This document shows positions 54,886-63,983 of a stretch of 64,000 nt of DNA, piece after piece. Each line of letters opens with the position of its first letter. The stretch's first letter is position 1. This DNA comes from Candidatus Kapaibacterium sp. (GTDB lineage: Bacteria; Bacteroidota; Ignavibacteria; Kapaibacteriales; UBA7675), in NCBI GenBank assembly GCA_028284775.1, contig JANQRB010000043.1, positions 28,509 through 92,508 on the forward strand, written 5' to 3'. The notes beneath the pieces are model-generated. The model saw nothing but the letters and a program-made list of their open reading frames with translations, did not search any database and was not told the DNA's origin. A program made the position numbers and the translations under genes.

Positions 54886-55992
54886 TGTAGCTTGATCTCG
54901 TTTGATTGAACAGATGTTAGGTTTGTCTGCGGCTTGTGCGATCTCCCGGCGGCAATCAGCGCGGAAGACTAGCTCCGCATTGTGTCTAAAAATGAAACTG
55001 AACATCCTCATTCATTTAGGGAATATCTTGTCCGCCAACGATGATTGACGCCAGCCGGATGGAGAGAAATCGCGCGTAAGGCGATTCATATCTTGCGGTC
55101 GAGTTCATTCGACGCGCCAGGTTGAGTCGATGCGCTGGCTGATGACAGTATTCGTCAAGAAGAGCCGGTTGGACATCGCCAGCTTCTTAAAAAAGGATAC
55201 AGACTTAGGGTACGGCACCGTTGAGCTTCGTCCGGTTTTCCGGACGACCGGTCCCGGAGCGTCGGGATACGCCTGTCTTCTCAATCCTGTCCGATTCGTG
55301 GGGTTTACGATATACTCGATTGACGGAACTTATTGAAATAGCGGACCGGCAGCAAGCAAGAATGTATATCTGTTGGGCTCTGCTACATAGTCGTGACCTT
55401 CAGCTACATGGATGAATCCTGTCTGGCTTTGGTCTTGCAGCCGGCCCCATCGAAATCATTGTAACGCGCTGTTCGATCTTTTGAGGCGTTTTTGAACTTT
55501 ATTTTGCGTGCAGACTAACTTTAGCTATATTCTCCGCCGGCGCAATGGCGAATACCAGTCGATAATGATCATTAGATTCAGGTGCGCCGGTCCCGCGAAA
55601 ATAAGGATTGACTAAAGCAAAGACGTTCAAAAACTTCCGCTTGTTGGCGATAGCGATGCTATTTACATCGAAATTTTCAACGGCAACCTGATTACAGCCT
55701 TGCTTCGAAACTTCGCCCACTGCCATATCAAAGAGGTTTTCGAAGCAGAGCATTCTGACCTGAGAGATCGCCTGAGTGTCGTAAACAGGGTCTCTGAGCC
55801 CCTTAAACTAGAGCTGATATTATCCGACAATGGTATTGCTTGCCGCTTGTGCGGGAGGCCTGCCTGACGGCATGAGTTGAGTCATGTGCCGGCTACGCTT
55901 AAAGCCAGGCGTTAATACCAGTTGTCGATCGCGACTCGGTCTCACGAAGAACCGGGCAGGCGACCTATGTACTATAATCCTTGGTTGATGCC
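54886..55992. other. Divergent region between the two RHS genes
   Basis: About 1.1 kb that must contain promoters for both giant genes. Apart from the small minus-strand ORF at 55499-55753, no gene, repeat or operator was recognised. No similarity between the two ends, beyond the signal-peptide regions, was noticed. Confidence 0.4.
55499..55753 (-). CDS. Small ORF of unknown function between RHS genes
   Basis: An 84-codon frame with protein-like composition (FDVNSIAIANKRKFLNVFALVNPYF, DHYRLVFAIAPAENIAKVSLHAK). The frame continues open upstream of the first ATG for another 18 codons (FKGLRDPVYDTQAISQVR) to a TAG, so it may be the tail of a decayed larger gene. No signal peptide, ribosome site or known domain. 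It is the only candidate for an immunity partner near the RHS tips, but nothing else supports that. Confidence 0.3.
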   Translation of the reverse strand: MLCFENLFDMAVGEVSKQGCNQVAVENFDVNSIAIANKRKFLNVFALVNPYFRGTGAPESNDHYRLVFAIAPAENIAKVSLHAK

Positions 55993-58900
55993 ATGCAAAG
56001 AATGCTAAACGCCAGCTTAATTGTATTCTTTCTGCTACTCTCTTCACTGCCCGCCCCGGCATACTTTAATTATGCGAAGCCGAACATAATCGGTCCCGCC
56101 GGCCTGGAAGTTAATGCCTACACCGGCAATCTGTATTACCAACGAGGCGATCTTTTCCTTCCGGGCAAGGGAATGGCGCTCGACCTCCGATTTCACTACA
56201 ATTCGGCAAAAACGGCACTCGACCTCGGCTTCGGGCCCGGCTGGATGTTCTCTTACGGAATGTGCTATCAGCTGCAGGGTCAGGATATTATTGTACGGAT
56301 GGCCAACGGACAGAAAATACTCTACACCTTCACGGGCGCCGGATATACGCCGCCCACCGGGGTGTGCAACAGCCTGCTGCAGTATCAGGCCGGCAAATTC
56401 GTCCTTACGACCAAATTCGGCATTAAGTATTACTTCGACAATAACATCCATCAAAAGTTAACGCGTATCATTGACCGCAACGGCAATGTGATAACGCTTA
56501 GCTATGTCAACAATCTGCTCTCGACTATCAGCGGTACCGGCGGCCGACTGTTGCAGTTTAGCTGGAGCTCCGGCCACCTGACGCAAATCAGCGACAACAA
56601 CTGTGCAGCGCCGCGTACGATTATTTTCAGCTATGACGCCGCCTGGAATCCCATTCAGGTAAGCGATGTAATGGGCAATCCAATCTATTACGCTTACAAT
56701 GCGCTGCACGAGCTTATCCAGGTGACGGACAAGCGCGGGACGATCTTTGTCGTCGATTGGAACGCCTACCATAGTGTCGCGGGCATTTCATCCGCCGCCG
56801 CCAGCAGCAGTATTAGCTACAATGCCGGCGGCAACACAACCAGCCTTAGCGAATCGGTCAATGGATTAGTGCAGACAACGACCTATACTTTTGACGCAAA
56901 CGGCAACATCATCGCCATCAGCTATCCTTCCGGATCGCTGTTTCAATATCAATACGACGCCAATTTTAACACCAAAGCCTTTATCGATGCACGCGGCAAT
57001 CAGTGGACTTACACGCATGACGGCAAAGGCAATTTGCTCACGGAAACCGATCCATACTCCAAGACTGTCACCTACACCTACGATCCGAATTTCAGTCTCA
57101 AGACCTCGATGCTGGACAAGAACGGCAATCTGACGACATACAACTATGATGCGAACGGCAACCTTCTCAGCGTCACTAAACCTATGGGCGTCAGCGAAAG
57201 TTATACTTATGATGCATTCGGCGCTGTGCTGACCTACACCGATCCGCGCGGCTTTGTAACGACATACACCCGCAATTCATTCGGCTATCTTACTCACATC
57301 GCCTATCCGGCGGGCAGCGAGTCTTACACCTATGACAATTGCGGTAACGTGCTGAGCTTTACCAATCGCATGGGCAAGACCTCGACCTACACCTACAACG
57401 CCGCCAACCTCGAAGTATCGATTAACGATCCACTGGGCAATACCTTTCTGTATACCTACGATCAGAACGGCAATGTGCTGTCGCAGACCGACTGGAACGG
57501 CAATCTTACACAGTATACCTATAATATTCTCGGCTATCAGACAGCTGTCATTACGCCGATCGGCAGCCGGACCTTCGTCTATGACGAATTGGGAAATAAA
57601 CTTTCGGAAACAGATCCGCGTGGCAACACCTGGACCTTCGTCTTCAACGCGCACAATCGTCTGGTTTCGGAAACAACACCCCTGAACCACAGCCGCAGCT
57701 ATGTCTATGACGCCAACGGCAATCTGACAAGTAAAACGGATGCCAACGGCAACGTCACCAGCTATGCTTACAATAAACTTAACCTGCTTGTCAGCAAGAC
57801 CGATGCGCCCGCCAACACCTCCAGCTATAGCTATGACGCCGTCGGCAACAAACTAAGCGAAACAAATCCCAACGGTGTTGTCAGCTCCTGGGCTTATGAT
57901 GCACTGCAGCGCGTTACCAGCGCCAGTACACCCGCGGGCAGCAGCTACTACCGCTACGACGCGATGGGCAACCGCATCAGTATTACGAATGCCAACGGAC
58001 AGACGAGCAGCTTTGTCTATAATGCCATGGGCCTTGTCATCACCGAGACCACGCCCTCGGGCGCCACGTCGGCAACAAGCTACAACCCCAATGGTAACAA
58101 GGTCAGTCATACCGATTTCAACGGCAATACCACTAGTTACGTCTACGATGCCAAGGATCGGCTGATTGAAGAGACGCTGCCGAACGGCGCTAAGATCTCC
58201 TACGGCTACGACGCCAACGACAACCTGACGCATGTTACCAATGCCAATGGCGTTCGCACGGACTATGTTTTTGACGCAGCAGACCGGAAAGTAAAAATCG
58301 TCAGCGACCCCGGCGGCATCAGCGCGGCGACGCTCATTGCCTACGATGCCGCAGACAATATCACACTAGTCACGAATGCCAACGGCGTGGCACGCAGCTT
58401 TGTGTACGATGCCTCGAACCGGCTTGTACTAACGACAACCGACCCGGGCGGCATTAACGCAACAACGGCCTACACCTACGATGGCGAAAACAACAAGCTC
58501 AGCGAAACCGACCCGAACAATCATACCTCCACCTATCGCTACAACCCGATGAATCACGTCAAATCCGTGACGAACGCCGTGCTGGAAACGACAAGCTACA
58601 GTCGCGACGCAGCGGGTGTTTTAACATCAATGACACTGCCGAACGGCAACATCTTCAACCTGAGCTATGACGGTAATGGTCGCCTGACCGGTGTAACGGA
58701 CAATCTCGGCCAAGTGATCCAGATGACCTATGACAACGTCGGTAACGTCACGAGCCGCAGTAACGGCAGCGGAAAAACAACGCAATACGGCTATGATGCC
58801 GACGGCAATCTGACCAGCATCGTCGATCCGCTTGGCGAGGCTACTTACTTTACTTTTGATGACAACGGCAATGTGCTGACAATCCAGGATCGTAAAGGAA

Positions 58901-61167
58901 GTACCGAATCCTATGTTTATGATGTGATGAACCGACTGATTCGGTTTACCGACGCCCAAAACAGTACGACGGCCTACAGCTACGACGGCGCCGGCAATCT
59001 GACGGCCGTGACGGATGACAACGGCAAAACGACCTCGTATACTTATGATGCTCGCAATCGCCTTATTCGTGCGGACTATGCGGATGCTTCCTTCGAACTG
59101 CGCAGTTACGACGCGGTTGACAACGAGCTGTCACGGACCGACAACAGCGGCACGACGGTTGGCTTCGAGTATGACAATCTTAACCGTGTTCGCAAACGCG
59201 ACTTTCCCGGCAGCGCCAACGATGATTTCTATACCTACGACGACGCGGGCAATCTGCTTACGGCCACGAATGCCAATGCCAGCATTGCCTACACTTACGA
59301 TGGAGCACATCGGGTGCTCAGCGAAAGCTTAAACGGCAAAACCACCAGCTACACCTACAATACCGCGCAAGGAAAACGGACAATTACTTATCCCGGCGGA
59401 CGCAGCATCGACGAGTATATGACGGTTCGGCGTGTGTTGGCGACAATAAAAGAAGCAGGTGCGACTCTTGCCAGCTACTCTTACGACCTGGCCAACAATC
59501 TGAGCGCGCGCGCCTATGCCAACGGTGTAAGCACAAGTTATACCTACAACGACAATTCCTGGCTGACCGCCATCGATCACAGCTCGACGGCTCAGATCGC
59601 GGCATTCGAATATCTCTATGACAAGGAAGGCAACAAAATCTACGAAAAGAAATTACATCGCGCGGCGTACTCCGAACGTTTTGACTATGACAATATGCAC
59701 CGTCTAACCGGCTTCAAGGTCGGCACCCTGGTCGGCAATGACATTCCTTCCCCTTCGAGCCAGTCACAGTTTAACTATGATGGCGTCGGCAATCGAAGCA
59801 CGGTGGTCCGGAATGGCGCGACAACGACGTACACCGCCAATGCCATGAATGAATATACCCAAATCGTTACCGGCGGCAGCATCAGTCCGGTGTATTCCTC
59901 CAACGGCAATCTGACCTACGATGGCGTTAACAATTTTGCATTTGACAGTTATGATCGCCTGGCCTCGGTTAATGCCGGGTCGACGGCGACTTACCTCTAC
60001 GACGCTCTGGATCGCCGCATCGCCAAAATCGCCGGCGGAACGACGATTAACTATTATTATGACGACGAACGGATTATCGAAGAGCGCGATGCTTCCGATG
60101 CCGTCATCGCTACCTATGTCCACGGTAACTGGATCGATGATCTCGTCTGCATGGATCGCAATAGCGGCGAACGCTATTATTATCACGACAATGAAATCGG
60201 ATCGATCGTAGCGATCAGCAACACTAATGCAACAGTTGTCGAGCGCTATGAATATGACGCCTACGGCGGACTGACGATGTATGATAATGCCTATACCGCG
60301 ATCAGCGCTTCGGCCGTCGGCAACCGCTTTACCTTTACCGGTCGCGAATACGATAGCGAAAGCGGTCTGTATTACTACCGCGCGCGTCACTATGATCCTG
60401 CTCATGGCCGGGCTCGCCAACGTGATCCCCTTCATTACATCGACGGCATGAATCTCTATGAATACGCGCAAAGCCGACCGACTTTTCACAGCGACCCGAT
60501 GGGCACGACCGTCCTCGCCGGGGGAAAAGTTAAAAAAGCCGTCGGTCAGAGCAGACCCCAGGCCAACTGGACCGTTAAGTTCGACTTCGAAATCAGCGGC
60601 CCCTCAGGGGAATGCAACGCCCTCTGCACCTTGAAGGTGAAAATGAACATAATACTGACAGGCCAAAAGGAAGAACAGCGGAAAGCCAAGGTCGAAGAGT
60701 GGTTTCCGGGAGCCCTGGAACGCTGGAACGACAAGTTCGAGCTCGTGCCGACAAACTGGGGGCGCTGCAAATGCCCCGACGGCAAAGCAAAGTGCTGCGA
60801 ATGCGCCCGCATCTGTATCGTGTTCGACGTGACGGTCGACTACTCGGATAAAGACAACAAAAAAGCGCGTAAAAAAAGGTACAAGAACTACCATCAGAAA
60901 GTCCGTCTGCGCGGTAAGGCGGGCCGCTCACGCTCTAACTCCTGGGATGTTGCCGACGATGTCAATACCGTATCGCATGAATTCGGTCATTTGATCGGCG
61001 CGCGTGATGAGTATGCCAACGGCAGCACTGATGAAGGCAGCATCATGAATCATCAGACTGACGAAGCCGAAGCGCGCGAGCGGCACTTCTGGCTCATTGA
61101 AAAAACCGCTAACAAAAAGTTAAAGAAGTGCCGTTGCAAGTATGCTACATCGAAGAAAGGCGGCTAA
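55993..61167 (+). CDS. RHS/YD-repeat protein with HEFGH metzincin-like tip
   Basis: A 1724-aa exported RHS protein, divergent from and paralogous to the one at 50068. The signal peptide (NASLIVFFLLLSSLPAPA) precedes the same N-terminal domain (KPNIIGPAGLEVNAYTGNLYYQRGDLFLPG), about fifty YD repeats and the RHS closure (TGREYDSESGLYYYRARHYD, RQRDPLHYIDGMNLYEY, SDPMG). The tip after DPMG is 220 residues (60505-61164) and unrelated to the other tip: it has a Cys-rich segment (RCKCPDGKAKCCECARIC), Lys-rich stretches and the zincin motif VSHEFGHLIGARDEY (HEFGH at 60976-60990) followed by GSIMNH, which resembles a metzincin Met-turn. Extracellular toxin or surface protease are both possible. The ATG at 55993 is favoured; TTG at 55981 and ATG at 56002 are alternatives. 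Confidence 0.9.
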   Translation: MQRMLNASLIVFFLLLSSLPAPAYFNYAKPNIIGPAGLEVNAYTGNLYYQRGDLFLPGKGMALDLRFHYNSAKTALDLGFGPGWMFSYGMCYQLQGQDIIVRMANGQKILYTFTGAGYTPPTGVCNSLLQYQAGKFVLTTKFGIKYYFDNNIHQKLTRIIDRNGNVITLSYVNNLLSTISGTGGRLLQFSWSSGHLTQISDNNCAAPRTIIFSYDAAWNPIQVSDVMGNPIYYAYNALHELIQVTDKRGTIFVVDWNAYHSVAGISSAAASSSISYNAGGNTTSLSESVNGLVQTTTYTFDANGNIIAISYPSGSLFQYQYDANFNTKAFIDARGNQWTYTHDGKGNLLTETDPYSKTVTYTYDPNFSLKTSMLDKNGNLTTYNYDANGNLLSVTKPMGVSESYTYDAFGAVLTYTDPRGFVTTYTRNSFGYLTHIAYPAGSESYTYDNCGNVLSFTNRMGKTSTYTYNAANLEVSINDPLGNTFLYTYDQNGNVLSQTDWNGNLTQYTYNILGYQTAVITPIGSRTFVYDELGNKLSETDPRGNTWTFVFNAHNRLVSETTPLNHSRSYVYDANGNLTSKTDANGNVTSYAYNKLNLLVSKTDAPANTSSYSYDAVGNKLSETNPNGVVSSWAYDALQRVTSASTPAGSSYYRYDAMGNRISITNANGQTSSFVYNAMGLVITETTPSGATSATSYNPNGNKVSHTDFNGNTTSYVYDAKDRLIEETLPNGAKISYGYDANDNLTHVTNANGVRTDYVFDAADRKVKIVSDPGGISAATLIAYDAADNITLVTNANGVARSFVYDASNRLVLTTTDPGGINATTAYTYDGENNKLSETDPNNHTSTYRYNPMNHVKSVTNAVLETTSYSRDAAGVLTSMTLPNGNIFNLSYDGNGRLTGVTDNLGQVIQMTYDNVGNVTSRSNGSGKTTQYGYDADGNLTSIVDPLGEATYFTFDDNGNVLTIQDRKGSTESYVYDVMNRLIRFTDAQNSTTAYSYDGAGNLTAVTDDNGKTTSYTYDARNRLIRADYADASFELRSYDAVDNELSRTDNSGTTVGFEYDNLNRVRKRDFPGSANDDFYTYDDAGNLLTATNANASIAYTYDGAHRVLSESLNGKTTSYTYNTAQGKRTITYPGGRSIDEYMTVRRVLATIKEAGATLASYSYDLANNLSARAYANGVSTSYTYNDNSWLTAIDHSSTAQIAAFEYLYDKEGNKIYEKKLHRAAYSERFDYDNMHRLTGFKVGTLVGNDIPSPSSQSQFNYDGVGNRSTVVRNGATTTYTANAMNEYTQIVTGGSISPVYSSNGNLTYDGVNNFAFDSYDRLASVNAGSTATYLYDALDRRIAKIAGGTTINYYYDDERIIEERDASDAVIATYVHGNWIDDLVCMDRNSGERYYYHDNEIGSIVAISNTNATVVERYEYDAYGGLTMYDNAYTAISASAVGNRFTFTGREYDSESGLYYYRARHYDPAHGRARQRDPLHYIDGMNLYEYAQSRPTFHSDPMGTTVLAGGKVKKAVGQSRPQANWTVKFDFEISGPSGECNALCTLKVKMNIILTGQKEEQRKAKVEEWFPGALERWNDKFELVPTNWGRCKCPDGKAKCCECARICIVFDVTVDYSDKDNKKARKKRYKNYHQKVRLRGKAGRSRSNSWDVADDVNTVSHEFGHLIGARDEYANGSTDEGSIMNHQTDEAEARERHFWLIEKTANKKLKKCRCKYATSKKGG

Positions 61168-61213
61168 GTCGGAATTCGGAAGACTACATTAATCACGATT
61201 ACAGATTGATACA

Positions 61214-62290
61214 ATGAACACATTTCAGATATCGCTCCGTCACGTACTTCGACATCCCTTGTACCTGCTCTTATGTTTTCTTATGATGCCCTGTCTGTCG
61301 GAGTTCGCCGAGGCAGGCCCCAGGCCCAAGCGGAAAGTTCGTACCGGCGCGCATACCAAGAGCCAGACAACGACGGGCGGCAAAGGCACCGGCTCGACGT
61401 CAACTTCCGGCAGGCAATCCTCCGCCGGGGAAAGCAACGCCGATGCCACGCACGACATCGAGCTGCCGCATCATCGCGAATTCGACGTGCCGCATGCGAT
61501 GGACGGACTCGACTACGCCAACCCCAGCGGGGCGGGCACGGCGCGCAACGTTGCCACTCCGAACGGCTTGTTTGCCGTCGGAGGCGCTCAGAACGGCGCT
61601 TTTCGCGGCGGCGGCGATGAAAGCTTCGCCGCGACGGTCGTGGAGGTTAATGTTCGCTTGTTGCTGGAAGGCGCTTTCAGCGGTATGACGAGCGGCACGA
61701 TCATGATGCCGATGCTCAGCGCCAATGGTTTAATCCCGACGACGGATCCCTATCTCGGAAGCGTTAGCGTAACGACGGTGCCTGCCAATGTCATCGATTG
61801 GATCCAGGTCGATTTTCGGATGAGTCCGGCCGGACCCGCCGTTCACAGCGCAGTCGGTTTTCTTCGCGAAGACGGGCAGATTGCCAATCCGGACGGTTTG
61901 ACAAAACTTACGGTCGACCCCATGCTGCTGCCACCAGGCGCTTATTACGTTGTAGTCCGTCACCGAAATCAACTGGCGATTATGACATCCGCGCCGATTC
62001 CACTATTCATGCACAGTTCGCCCCTGCATGATTTCACTCCGGCGCAAAGCCAGGCCTATATGCAGTTCCAGATGCCGATGAATGAGGTCATCCCAGGTAC
62101 ATTCCACGGAACGGTCGCCGGCGACGCCTGGCCCGACGGCGATGTCGACGCCATCGACCGCATCGAAATCTGCAATAGCCTGGGGATGATGGGCTATCTG
62201 CCGGGCGACGTTAATCTCGACGGTATTGTCAATGCCTCAGATCTGGTGCTTGCCCAGATCAATACTTTTCGAGTGACGCAGGTGCCCTGA
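61214..62290 (+). CDS. Secreted protein with adhesin-like module and dockerin-like C-terminus
   Basis: A 358-aa predicted secreted protein, 46 bases downstream of the second RHS gene and on its strand. It has a signal peptide (HPLYLLLCFLMMPCLSEFAEA), a basic then Ser/Thr/Gly-rich unstructured region (about residues 35-80), and a beta-rich module with LLLEGAFSGMTSGTIMMPML, VIDWIQVDFR and YYVVVRHRNQLAIMT. That wording recurs in large FCB surface proteins. A dockerin type I-like calcium loop closes it: GDVNLDGIVNASDLVLAQIN, preceded by GDAWPDGDVDAIDRIE, so two loops as in true dockerins. No T9SS domain follows. Co-expression with the RHS protein is likely, but a functional tie is not shown. Dockerin partners were not seen. 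Confidence 0.78.
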   Translation: MNTFQISLRHVLRHPLYLLLCFLMMPCLSEFAEAGPRPKRKVRTGAHTKSQTTTGGKGTGSTSTSGRQSSAGESNADATHDIELPHHREFDVPHAMDGLDYANPSGAGTARNVATPNGLFAVGGAQNGAFRGGGDESFAATVVEVNVRLLLEGAFSGMTSGTIMMPMLSANGLIPTTDPYLGSVSVTTVPANVIDWIQVDFRMSPAGPAVHSAVGFLREDGQIANPDGLTKLTVDPMLLPPGAYYVVVRHRNQLAIMTSAPIPLFMHSSPLHDFTPAQSQAYMQFQMPMNEVIPGTFHGTVAGDAWPDGDVDAIDRIEICNSLGMMGYLPGDVNLDGIVNASDLVLAQINTFRVTQVP

Positions 62291-62434
62291 TCTCAATAAA
62301 ACCAGATCTCGCTCCACGAAACATCGGACGCCCGAATGAATTTGCCGACATCAGGCAATGGCACTTTTGTAAAACATCAATTTAAGCTTTCACCTTACAT
62401 TGTGTTCGCAGAGAATTCATCGCCAAAGCCTATG

Positions 62435-62451
62435 TAGTCGATCCTGAAAAA
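62435..62451 (+). repeat. Left terminal inverted repeat of the IS
   Basis: TAGTCGATCCTGAAAAA, the reverse complement of 63984-64000 over all 17 bases. It lies about 140 bases after the dockerin-like gene and 123 bases before the transposase ATG. Confidence 0.88.
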
Positions 62452-62573
62452 TGGATTAAGAGCGCCTACAAACAAGTTTTCTTCTCAATGCTGCCATGGT
62501 TAGATTGCAGGAAGTTCGTCAAAATAGCTCAAAACCTTGCAATTTGTGTCGAGCAAGTCTGTAGGAGAAAACG

Positions 62574-63902
62574 ATGAAATCACGTCGGCATCCTAACGAT
62601 CATCAACAGCGACTAATCGGAAATTTGGTGGATATCGTTAATCTACATCACCCGTTATGCGAGTTGAGTCAGCGCGTTAATTGGGAAGACTTTGAGACAG
62701 TATTTAGTGGATTGTATTCCACAAAGGGTCGTCCGGCCAAACCAATACGGCTGATGGTCTCGTTATTGATGCTTAAACATATCTACGACCTCTCAGATGA
62801 AGAAGTCGTCTGGCGCTGGGTGGAGAATCCGTATTACCAGTACTTCAGCGGTGAGGAGGTATTCCAATGGCAGGTGCCGTGTGATCCGTCGGAGTTAACT
62901 TATTTTCGAAAACGCATCGGTCGCTCTGGTGTCGAGCGAATTCTGGGCGAGTCGATACGACTACACGGAGAAAAGGCCCACGAAAAGGTCGTAGTGATCG
63001 ATACGACCGTTCAGGAAAAGAATATCACGTTTCCCACTGACAGCAAGCTCTACCGCAAGGTGATCGAGCAATGCTGGCGCATAATCAGCGCTGAGGGGAT
63101 ATCGGTACGGCAGTCGTACAGACGCACGGTGCCGAAGCTGTTGTTTCACCAGCGCTATCGGGGTCATAAGAGTAAAGCCAAACTGGCCCGTGCCTCGTTG
63201 CGGAAACTGCGTACGATCGCTGGTCGTCTTTTGCGGGAAATCGAACGTAAAGCGCCTGAAGCGGCTGCCGGTAGATACCAAGACATTCTGGCGATCTGTT
63301 GGCGAATTGTGCGGCAGAAGCGTAGCGATAGCAAGAAACTCTACAGTGTTCACGAACCGTCGGTCCAGTGTATTGCCAAAGGCAAAGAGCACAAGAAGTA
63401 TGAGTTCGGCAGTAAAGTATCGATCGCGGTGACCGCCGAAAGCGGTATCATAGTCGGAGCGTTAAACATCGCCAAGAACCAGTATGACGGCAAGACACTG
63501 GATGCCTCGCTGGCGCAGATCGAGCGCCTGGGCCGCGCAGCACCGGCTGTAGCGCTGGTCGATGAAGGCTTTCGAGGCCGACAGCGGGTTGGATCGACAG
63601 CTATTGAGCGTGTTCATCAGATGAGCTACAAGAACAAGGCCTCGCGGCGTCTCAGGCAGCAGTATCGCCGTTGGTTTCGACGGCGCAGTTCCGTCGAAGC
63701 CATTATTGGCCATTTGCAGCAGGATCACCGCTTGTGCCGGAATTACTTGAAAGGTCGCCTGGGCGATGATATGAATGTCGTGCTGGCGGCCGCGGGGTTT
63801 AACTTGCGAAAGATCCTGCGGGATATTTTGTGCTTGCTTATACAGTGCGTCAGCACGTTCGTAGGGTGTCGAAAGCCACAAATAGCTTCAAAGACTGGTT
63901 AA
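62574..63902 (+). CDS. IS5-like DDE transposase
   Basis: A 442-aa transposase of the IS5/IS1182-like DDE group. The N-terminal half contains GRPAKPIRLMVSLLMLKHIYDLSDEEVV and FQWQVPCDPSELTYFRKRIG. Catalytic acidic residues are visible in VVVIDTTVQEKN (first Asp), ALVDEGFRGR (second Asp) and RRSSVEAIIGHLQQDHRLCRNYLKG (Glu), so it should be active. AGGAG six bases before the ATG supports the start. The frame is intact and flanked by matching inverted repeats, which suggests a recent insertion. Confidence 0.93.
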   Translation: MKSRRHPNDHQQRLIGNLVDIVNLHHPLCELSQRVNWEDFETVFSGLYSTKGRPAKPIRLMVSLLMLKHIYDLSDEEVVWRWVENPYYQYFSGEEVFQWQVPCDPSELTYFRKRIGRSGVERILGESIRLHGEKAHEKVVVIDTTVQEKNITFPTDSKLYRKVIEQCWRIISAEGISVRQSYRRTVPKLLFHQRYRGHKSKAKLARASLRKLRTIAGRLLREIERKAPEAAAGRYQDILAICWRIVRQKRSDSKKLYSVHEPSVQCIAKGKEHKKYEFGSKVSIAVTAESGIIVGALNIAKNQYDGKTLDASLAQIERLGRAAPAVALVDEGFRGRQRVGSTAIERVHQMSYKNKASRRLRQQYRRWFRRRSSVEAIIGHLQQDHRLCRNYLKGRLGDDMNVVLAAAGFNLRKILRDILCLLIQCVSTFVGCRKPQIASKTG

Positions 63903-63983
63903 ATCTGCGATGTGACATCTTTCGATCCCAAGCATTTGTTGTTGATGCGTCCGATGTGGTGCGCGCTACATCGTGACTACTAC

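Noticed and set aside
51000..60000. Regular DNA-level repetition suggestive of CRISPR or tandem satellite
   Set aside because: It is the codon echo of YD repeats inside the RHS cores; units vary in length and sequence and there are no constant direct repeats with spacers.
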